Shown here piece after piece: positions 59,301 to 64,000 of a stretch of DNA of 64,000 nucleotides; the first letter of the stretch is position 1, and each line of letters begins with the position of its first letter. Under the pieces are notes generated by a model. That model worked only from the letters and a program-made list of their open reading frames with translations, searched no databases and had not been told where the DNA came from. Source of the DNA: Liolophura sinensis (taxonomy: Eukaryota > Mollusca > Polyplacophora > Chitonida > Chitonidae); NCBI RefSeq assembly GCF_032854445.1, contig NC_088301.1:33526402-33590401 (forward strand). The letters run 5' to 3'. The position numbers and the translations under genes are program-made.

Positions 59301-60745
59301 TTTGGTTTGGAAACTTAAATTTTTTTCAGTAAGGTATCATCCTTTTTTCCCCTGACAAACCTCATAACACATTTCTAAGATTAATGAAACTTAAAGAATC
59401 AGGAAATATGAGTAACTGTAATAGTCTGAACCAAATTTGGGTGCATGTACAGGACTTGCATGAACCAATTCAAAAATGTTCTTTTTGTTGAAGGTGTTGT
59501 CAAACTTCAGCCTTATTTTGCTTGAGACACAAGGGTTGTTGATAGCTTATGGCATCACAGTTCCAGCCTTAGACGCAGCATTTGTTATATCTCTGGCTGT
59601 CGCTCTGGTGTGCTGGTTAACTATAATTCTGGCAGTGGAGTATGAAAAGAACTTGGCAGTGGTAAGAATCTCACACTCAGAAAGGTACACCAATCTAGAG
59701 AGCAAAGTGGATAAGGTTGATTCTGCACAATTGAGTACAAGATTCACACATTTGCTTAGTAAAAAATTCATTCTGAATGGCAATACTTGAAGTCTTATGT
59801 ATGTGTACTGGGCTTTTCTAAGTTATTGTGCACTATTTCGCTTTTTGGACTTAGCATTCGAACAATACCCAAAGAGCATTTCACTCGTATGACACTTGTT
59901 GGGCTTACAGGTCTCAAGACAAAACAAGACCAGAGGAGAGCATGCTAACCAATAGTTGTAGAAGCTGGATTCAGGAGGCCTCCAAAGTACGCTATTGTGC
60001 CAGCTGTTTTTTCTGTTCTTCGCCCTGCATTCATGTTCTCATGTTTCGAATGAATGTAATACAGATTTTCATATGATTCCAGTTTGAAGACTTTGAGGTG
60101 CCACTTGTTGAAAAGAGATCTCTATTTCTGGTAGAAGAGGATAACTCTCAAAGTAAAGATGCAGCAAGACGAAGGATAGATGAAGTGAGGCTGTTGGGCA
60201 CAAGGGTGCAGCCGGTAGGGTCAGGGAACCATCCAGATGCCTCAGCATCAAGGAGTAAAGGGCTTACACACAAAAATGGACAAGCTAGAAAGCTGTATGC
60301 CACAAGAGAACGAGAAAACAAGTCTGTTGATAAAATAGCACTCGGGCTGAAGGGACATGACAATACGGTAGAAAAGTCACAGGAGAAATTACACAAGAGA
60401 CCATGGAATGCAAATGATCCAGAGAAAGATGCAGAGAAACGCAGGCAAGCTGTTGGAGAAGTGAAGGCTTTTGAGAAAACATTGGAACACCAGAAGAAAC
60501 GCGCAGGAGAAACTAAGGCACCAGAGACCAGTGTAGTAACTGAGGAGGACAATGAACAGAAACATGTAAAGTCACAAGATGAATTGTTATTGGTATTAGA
60601 TGTGGATAGCAAGGAGCCTTTCACAAGTAGTCATGTGCCAGTACCTAGTGATCAACAAATAAACTCAAGAAAAGGGGGAAGAGAGGGAACACCAGACCCA
60701 CCAGAAAATTTATTTGATGACAGTTCCAATACTTCATTGTTCTGA
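50177..60745 (+). CDS. Cys-rich multi-pass membrane protein, unrecognised (13 exons)
   Basis: I do not recognise a named gene. Thirteen exons join in consistent phase except for one frameshift in exon 4, giving about 693 residues. Order: signal peptide; Cys-rich ectodomain (C-x2-C pairs, exons 1-3); membrane helices in exons 3, 4, 5, 6, 8, 9, 10 and 12 (two), so eight or nine; then a Lys/Glu-rich cytoplasmic tail of 220 residues. Features such as G-Y-Y-R-V-G-N-T-C-V-P-C before the first helix, a C-D pair before helix 5, and Y-K-E-R-W-C-F-W-E before helix 6 recall uncharacterised invertebrate and protist proteins with ephrin-receptor-like Cys repeats and TRP-like helices; that likeness is from memory. 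ATG 50177 was chosen for its context; ATG 50138 is in frame 13 codons upstream. Confidence 0.75.
50764..50910 (+). CDS. Multi-pass protein exon 2 (Cys-rich ectodomain)
   Basis: 49 codons with eight or so cysteines in C-x2-C-type spacing (E-T-C-A-S-C, Q-N-C, N-V-C, L-C-E-R-C). The acceptor is a T-rich tract ending TTTTTTCAG and the donor AAG|GTGATG. Phase 1 on both sides, so the module could be skipped without a frameshift. Confidence 0.82.
51668..51801 (+). CDS. Multi-pass protein exon 3 (last Cys pair and helix 1)
   Basis: G-Y-Y-R-V-G-N-T-C-V-P-C is followed directly by a strong membrane helix (F-P-W-A-L-V-V-L-A-I-F-T-I-I-W-L-W-V-V). The acceptor is TAATTTTAG and the donor AAG|GTATGC, phase 0. 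Confidence 0.85.
52160..52293 (+). CDS. Multi-pass protein exon 4, apparent one-base frameshift
   Basis: The first part reads I-K-Q-G-L-D-F-F-Q in phase with exon 3. The second part reads V-A-W-S-N-T-I-T-R, then a hydrophobic helix, in the frame needed by exon 5. The two frames differ by one extra base, most likely in the T6 run at 52201-52206 or the GG at 52214-52215. Read without a shift, exon 5 and everything after it would be out of frame. This could be an assembly indel, a polymorphism or real inactivation. Acceptor TTATTCCAG, donor CAT|GTAAGT. Confidence 0.7.
53015..53445. repeat. Foldback element in intron 4 of the multi-pass gene
   Basis: Long inverted arms at about 53015-53155 and 53300-53445. 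The left arm has TTTTTGTATGGTGGGTATTT, GGGACCACCTTTTGGTATTT and TTTAATAATGTTAC. The right arm read in complement has TTTTTGTATGGTGCGTAATT, GGGACCAAGTTTTGATATTT and GCATAATAATGTTC. The loop is AT-rich, about 145 bp. Its left half has a homologue in CACHD1 intron 1 (13441-13640). No coding frame was found. Confidence 0.72.
53796..53902 (+). CDS. Multi-pass protein exon 5 (helix 3)
   Basis: The acceptor ATTGTTTCAG fixes the frame C-L-V-S-Q-S-P-L-L-Y-F-M-E-W-G-V, leading into the helix V-A-I-V-A-I-S-L-I-L-M-W-V-L. Other frames through this exon give Cys/His-rich hydrophilic strings and do not fit the flanking exons. It ends in phase 0 at AAG|GTAAAG. Confidence 0.82.
54267..54434 (+). CDS. Multi-pass protein exon 6 (basic loop and helix 4)
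   Basis: A basic cytoplasmic loop (E-S-R-L-K-K-G-G, K-K-L-W-R-K-R) leads to helix F-A-Y-L-I-L-M-I-F-Y-V-P-V-T-T-S and then S-F-S-C-T-A-G. Phase 0 at both ends, 56 codons. The donor is GAA|GTATGA. Confidence 0.82.
55604..55678 (+). CDS. Multi-pass protein exon 7 (extracellular loop)
   Basis: 25 codons, phase 0 at both ends. Contains G-Q-G-L-F-L-Y-D-M-R-I-N-C-D, an extracellular loop with a single Cys that could pair with the Cys ending exon 6. The acceptor is GTTTTGACAG and the donor TCT|GTGAGT. Confidence 0.75.
56107..56300 (+). mobile_element. tRNA-derived SINE, second family
   Basis: TGGCTGAGTGGTTAAAATTT is a Leu/Ser-tRNA-like A box and GCAGGTTCAATCTTGGCATG a B box, about 50 bp apart. A body follows with CTCACTGCACGTTCGAGGGA. 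A diverged fragment of the same head occurs at about 15.9 kb. It lies in intron 7 of the multi-pass gene. Confidence 0.5.
56716..56842. repeat. Short foldback (MITE-like) element
   Basis: The ends GGGCCCAGTTTCACGAAGCT and, in complement, GGACCTGGTTTCACCAAGCA form terminal inverted repeats, with GTTACGAGCTC and AGCGTTACGTCC further in. About 127 bp with no coding content. A possible related scrap, GGGGGCAGATTTCACAAAGC, is at 49754. Confidence 0.55.
57180..57358 (+). mobile_element. tRNA-like SINE with shared 3' core
   Basis: CAGTGAGGCCACAGGTTCAA supplies a B box. The 3' part, ATCTGGTTTCTTCTAACCAT then GACATAAGTGAAATAT, lines up with the 9.7 kb SINE (CCCGGTTTCCACCCACCAT, GTATAAGTGAAATATTC) although the heads differ. 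It ends about 70 bp before exon 8 of the multi-pass gene. Confidence 0.5.
57427..57551 (+). CDS. Multi-pass protein exon 8 (helix 5)
   Basis: Follows a strong acceptor (CCCTTTCTCTTTTCAG). It encodes A-M-N-S-L-I-T-L-I-M-V-A-H-T-C-L-L-P-L-L-, a helix with a helix-breaking Pro, and then a basic loop (R-Q-K-K-W-G). Joins exon 7 in phase 0. The donor is TGG|GTGAGG, after two codon bases. Confidence 0.82.
57845..57946 (+). CDS. Multi-pass protein exon 9 (helix 6)
   Basis: P-V-Y-E-T-Y-K-E-R-W-C-F-W-E leads to M-L-R-K-I-V-Y-I-L-L-T-N-T-Y-P. An aromatic, charged loop followed by R-K and a helix is the most family-like motif of this protein. The donor is AAG|GTAAGG. Confidence 0.85.
58232..58309 (+). 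CDS. Multi-pass protein exon 10 (helix 7)
   Basis: 26 codons encoding I-G-H-L-C-V-T-G-T-F-L-L-A-T-V-I-F-R-P-F, a membrane helix ending in R-P-F. The acceptor is AATTACCCAAG, less pyrimidine-rich than the others, but the phase fits both neighbours. Confidence 0.8.
58948..59005 (+). CDS. Multi-pass protein exon 11
   Basis: Short 58-nt exon encoding a basic loop (R-K-F-T-W-N-R-Q-M-L-R-M) and L-S-P-S-I-I-F-E. The acceptor is ATTTATTCCTCAG and the donor GAG|GTAAAA. It ends in phase 0. Confidence 0.8.
59494..59661 (+). CDS. Multi-pass protein exon 12 (helices 8 and 9)
   Basis: 56 codons, phase 0 at both ends. Two hydrophobic segments: L-S-N-F-S-L-I-L-L-E-T-Q-G-L-L-I-A-Y and A-F-V-I-S-L-A-V-A-L-V-C-W-L-T-I-I-L-A. 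The donor is GTG|GTAAGA. The acceptor TTTTTGTTGAAG is somewhat weak. Confidence 0.82.
60083..60745 (+). CDS. Multi-pass protein exon 13 (charged tail, stop)
   Basis: 220 codons and a TGA at 60743-60745. It begins F-E-D-F-E-V-P-L-V-E-K-R-S-L-F and is then rich in Lys, Glu, Arg, Asp and Ser, with low hydrophobicity and probable disorder or coiled coil (R-E-R-E-N-K-S; E-K-D-A-E-K-R-R-Q). It ends N-L-F-D-D-S-S-N-T-S-L-F. The acceptor is ATGATTCCAG. The antisense 158-codon frame is a by-product of its composition. Confidence 0.82.
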   Translation, partial: FEDFEVPLVEKRSLFLVEEDNSQSKDAARRRIDEVRLLGTRVQPVGSGNHPDASASRSKGLTHKNGQARKLYATRERENKSVDKIALGLKGHDNTVEKSQEKLHKRPWNANDPEKDAEKRRQAVGEVKAFEKTLEHQKKRAGETKAPETSVVTEEDNEQKHVKSQDELLLVLDVDSKEPFTSSHVPVPSDQQINSRKGGREGTPDPPENLFDDSSNTSLF

Positions 60746-63453
60746 CAAAGGACTACATTATATAGTAATGCAGATGATATGTCTGCTAAATTTTTCATTT
60801 CTCCAAGAAAAGTCATCAATATAAGATAATAATACAAAGAAGAGAAAGGTTTTCATAAGAGTTATCGGTTTATTACTATCCATCAAATTTAAGATCAATG
60901 TAACCATACTGGACACACACACATTGTGAACAAATCTGAATCCAGTCCAATAATATTAATACAAACATTACACTTGACATTCATCTCCAATAATGTCACC
61001 AGTCACTGGTAAAATGTTGCTTTGAAGAATTAGGTTTATTAGACTTTTCATAATTTTACTGTCAATCGCAAATATACCGAAAACTGTAGAACAAGCATTG
61101 ATTAAGAATAAAAGTCATGAGTATCCTTTTTCATAATCTTGAGCTGAAATAGCAAAAAGAACATGTACATAATTTACAGGAGTACATGGTCAAAATGCAT
61201 AATTCATCATATGAATCAACTAACGGTGCCAGGGTATATCTGACCTGAAAACAGTTAACTTTACAATATTCTGCACAACAAAATATTAATGATCCACAAT
61301 CATTTTCATAAACTAAATTACTTTAAATACATGTAGATACAGGCTATTAAAAGTGAGAAGATAAAATGCTACCCACATGAAAGGAAAAAAACACTAACGG
61401 AACAATTGTCAGCATTAAGACCCATTCCAAAATTAGGTGAAAAAAATAAAAAAGTGTAAACAAAAGATGTTGCAAGAACAAAATAACAGGTATGACGGAA
61501 AAATTCCCTTGCGATATCTGTTACCATGCCTTTTTTAAATGTAGTTTAAAAAGGTTGCTTTGTTAACCACTGCACTGTTAGGCAGTCTTTTAAAGACTGT
61601 GATTTAAATTTTTCCTTATATGGTCTATCAGCAGTTGATATCACATCACAGCTGGCAATCAACACATTTAATGAAAAGTGCCTGTGCACATTCTCATTCT
61701 TGAAAATATCAAGATAGTGTTGAGCTAATTTTGGTTTAAGCAAGCACTGGCTTATTGTTCAAGCGCAGTCCTGATTCATTCTGCAATATCAAGATACCAT
61801 TGTTACTACTTTTGTAACAAAATATTTTGGTTAAGGCTTCTTTTGTATGACTCTCCAGTGGAAAGAATTCACCCAAAAGTGCATGTACAGCGGCAAATAA
61901 ATTTAATAAAAATACTACTTTTTTCAAGGAGGAAATCATTGTCCTTCCAAAGGACCCTTAAGAACACCCTTAAGTTAAAGAAAACTCTCAGAATCATGAA
62001 ACTTTTTTATAATTATAGGTCAAATATAGCAATAATAATTGGGTTGTGAAGACGATAAAGTATGTTTTTTGCTTGTTGACACTGAACAGACTAGATGCAT
62101 AGCCTTGAGGGCAAAACAATATGAAAAGTGGTAACAATTTTGTTAAACTTACCTCAGCACTAATGTAAAATAAATTAGACTTTCATGCCTCAAGATACAA
62201 CTTTTTTAACACTTACAGACCCTTTCTGTTCATAAATCTCATGCAATGAGCAAAGTACACAGCAAAATTTTTTTTTTTCATTCTCATAATGACAACAAAA
62301 CATGATAAGCCATACTCAGAAAAGCCATTTGAAGGATCAATGCTTCTCCTAGTATACTAAGAAACCATTCAAGATTATATATGTAACACAGAATGCAAAA
62401 AATACTTCCTCAACAATGTAATTCTTTAATACTCTTAACATGGTACAAGCCAATTTCAATTAATCAATCTCAATTCTTCCCCCTGGCACCTTACTCATAT
62501 ATTCTTCTAAATTTATGAAGATCACAACAAAATTTAGAAATTTCCATATGCATAATTATCAATATGCATAAACCATGTAGCATTTGAGAAAACTATGAAC
62601 TGGTAGGTCTGTCACCACAATAAGTCAGTGTTGCAGCAAGAGGAGGTCACCAGAATAAGTCAACGGTGAAGCAACACCTTGTGACCAGAATAAGTCAATG
62701 GTGTAGTAATAGCATGCCATCAGCATAAGTCAATGGTATAGCAATTAGTCAATGGTGTAGCAACAGCATGTCACCAAAACAAGTCCATGGTGTAGCGCGA
62801 GCATGTAACCTGATACTAAAGTGAATGGTGTGACATGGTAAAGTGGACTCTAATGCTACAGATACTTGTGCACAAGGTATATTTCAATTTTATCCATACT
62901 TGTAAGTTCTACTATTATGTCAAGATAGCCTTTTTCTATAACACTACCTCAAATCAAAGCCTTTCACTTGTAATTCTGGTCTCCCTTTTAAGTAACCTGA
63001 CCTATAAGAACACCTTACTACACATACTTGATAGATCACCTCCATTTCCCACAGCCATAACAGTGGTTTCACAGCTTACTGCTATGTCAAGAATGTGACC
63101 ACTCATACTGAATTACTCCTAATAATTCCTTTCTATTGGTTGGAAGATAAAATGTGTTAATCTTGAGACAACAGGAAAAATGAATAAGAACCTTTTACAT
63201 AATAATGCCAGAGTTCAACTTTAGCAATAATTCATCTCTCCCTGCGAAACAATATGTTGAAATTCCACATAAATGCAACATATTTCAAAATGGAAAACAA
63301 AGGACTAGTTGCAGGATACGTACAATTGCATACACAATATGTGTCATGTTTATATACAATGTATGTGTACCACAAAAAGATGTTTTACCACCGCATAACC
63401 TGAAAAATGATATATGCTTTTGCCAGAGAATAATGAAAAATCACAGTTTACGG
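60746..63453. other. Convergent 3' UTR/intergenic interval
   Basis: Lies between the stop codons of two genes that point towards each other. Plus-strand AATAAA occurs at 61108-61113. The minus strand has AATAAA (TTTATT on plus) at 60869-60874 and 61033-61038. Which signals are used is unknown, and the transcripts may overlap. A 35-bp minisatellite sits at 62611-62839. No further exon was recognised. Confidence 0.55.
62611..62839. repeat. 35-bp minisatellite, about 6.5 units
   Basis: Units start at 62611, 62646, 62681, 62716, 62770 and 62805, each near GTCACCAGAATAAGTCAA then TGGTGTAGCAACAGCAT. Spacing is exactly 35 bp except for one 54-bp gap, explained by a 19-bp partial unit. It is probably transcribed within the 3' UTR of the minus-strand gene. 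Confidence 0.85.
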
Positions 63454-63633
63454 TCATGATTTGAAAAGAGAGTGTGGCTGCCATGAGTTATTCCTTCGTC
63501 GTTTGGCTGAATAAGAGTCTGCATAATGGCCTCCAATGCCCTGAGAGTGCTGCCCTATGTAGTTTCCATCTGGGCTGACCTCAGGTGCTGGCAACAAACT
63601 GCTGTATGTACGCTTTTTTCCAATGGGTGTAGC
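63454..63633 (-). CDS. Terminal exon of a raver-like (PTB-binding) protein
   Basis: On the minus strand an acceptor CTCTTACAG is followed by 59 codons and a TGA. The peptide starts [10 protein letters not shown] and has [11 protein letters not shown], then [15 protein letters not shown], and K-R-R-R. As I recall, raver proteins (RNA-binding co-repressors that bind PTB) end with a very similar G-Q-H-S-Q-G-x-G-G-H-Y-A-D-S-Y and a basic cluster that could act as a nuclear localisation signal. RAVER2 lies beside CACHD1 in vertebrates, which supports the call. The RRM domains would lie beyond the window. The match is from memory, not a search. Confidence 0.6.
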   Translation of the reverse strand, partial: ATPIGKKRTYSSLLPAPEVSPDGNYIGQHSQGIGGHYADSYSAKRRRNNSWQPHSLFKS

Positions 63634-64000
63634 CTGTAAGAGTGAAATTTCAACATGAAGCTTGGCTAACCATGAAACCCCAGACACACACCTCCCCCAG
63701 CTCTCTAAGTTACAAGGGACACATTTGTACATGTAACGTCCTAACCATGCCACTTTGGAAACACTGTTAACAAGAGCTAATGAACCACATACATGTATGA
63801 ACTCTGAGCATCCCAAATTCTGGGCATTTTATTTTATAGTTTTTGTTAAGTTCAAATGTGCACATAGATAAACAATATGTTCTAGTCTTTAAATGACATA
63901 CATCATCTTTTCAAATTGCAATGTAAGTTTAAACTTTAGTGGTGAAATTTGTTGAGGATGGAGTTTTGGTCATACTCTTTGAGAATCTTGTCTTAACAGC
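63634..64000 (-). other. Intron before the raver-like terminal exon
   Basis: No upstream exon was recognised before the window ends. The minus-strand frame continuing through the acceptor lacks family resemblance and is treated as intronic. Confidence 0.5.

Noticed and set aside
60148-60624. 158-codon antisense frame on the minus strand
   Set aside because: It lies opposite the Lys/Glu-rich tail exon. Ser/Phe/Cys-rich antisense of such composition stays open by chance, and it has no splice or family support.
62611-62839. CRISPR-like array
   Set aside because: The units are contiguous 35-bp repeats without unique spacers, in an animal genome. It is a minisatellite.

Overview
The window is animal nuclear DNA. 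It is AT-rich, with spliced genes (GT..AG introns from about 140 bp to 11 kb), no operons, and many short interspersed and foldback repeats. tRNA-derived SINEs of the type seen in molluscs and other lophotrochozoans recur throughout, so a marine lophotrochozoan, probably a mollusc, is the best guess. The species is not established. Overall coding density is low.

Layout. (1) 1-10.7 kb is intergenic. It holds two SINE copies with clear target-site duplications, a tandem duplication, hairpin elements and a relic encoding the N-terminal half of a THAP zinc finger. (2) 11.0-41.6 kb, plus strand, is a complete 29-exon orthologue of CACHD1 (VWFA and cache domain-containing protein 1), an alpha2delta-like membrane protein. 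All 28 junctions are phase-consistent and give 1,349 residues. Its 11 kb first intron is packed with repeats. (3) 41.6-50.1 kb is the CACHD1 3' UTR, with a poly(A) signal near 43.41 kb, followed by intergenic DNA. (4) 50.2-60.7 kb, plus strand, is a 13-exon gene for an unrecognised protein with a signal peptide, a cysteine-rich ectodomain, eight or nine membrane helices and a 220-residue Lys/Glu-rich tail. Its fourth exon carries an apparent one-base frameshift. (5) 60.7-63.45 kb is a convergent intergenic/3' UTR interval with a 35-bp minisatellite. (6) 63.45-63.63 kb, minus strand, is the terminal coding exon of a third gene. Its C-terminus looks like that of the raver (PTB-binding) family.

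Gene relationships. CACHD1 and RAVER2 are neighbours in vertebrates, so finding a raver-like terminus 22 kb from CACHD1 suggests old microsynteny. The multi-pass gene lies between them. There is no sign that the three genes act in one pathway.

The parts least explained by known families are the nested foldback repeats in CACHD1 intron 1 and at 53 kb, a TA-flanked inverted-repeat element in CACHD1 intron 19, and a tandem copy of the end of CACHD1 exon 13 in which the copied splice donor is destroyed. Family identifications rest on recall of protein families. No database search was run.
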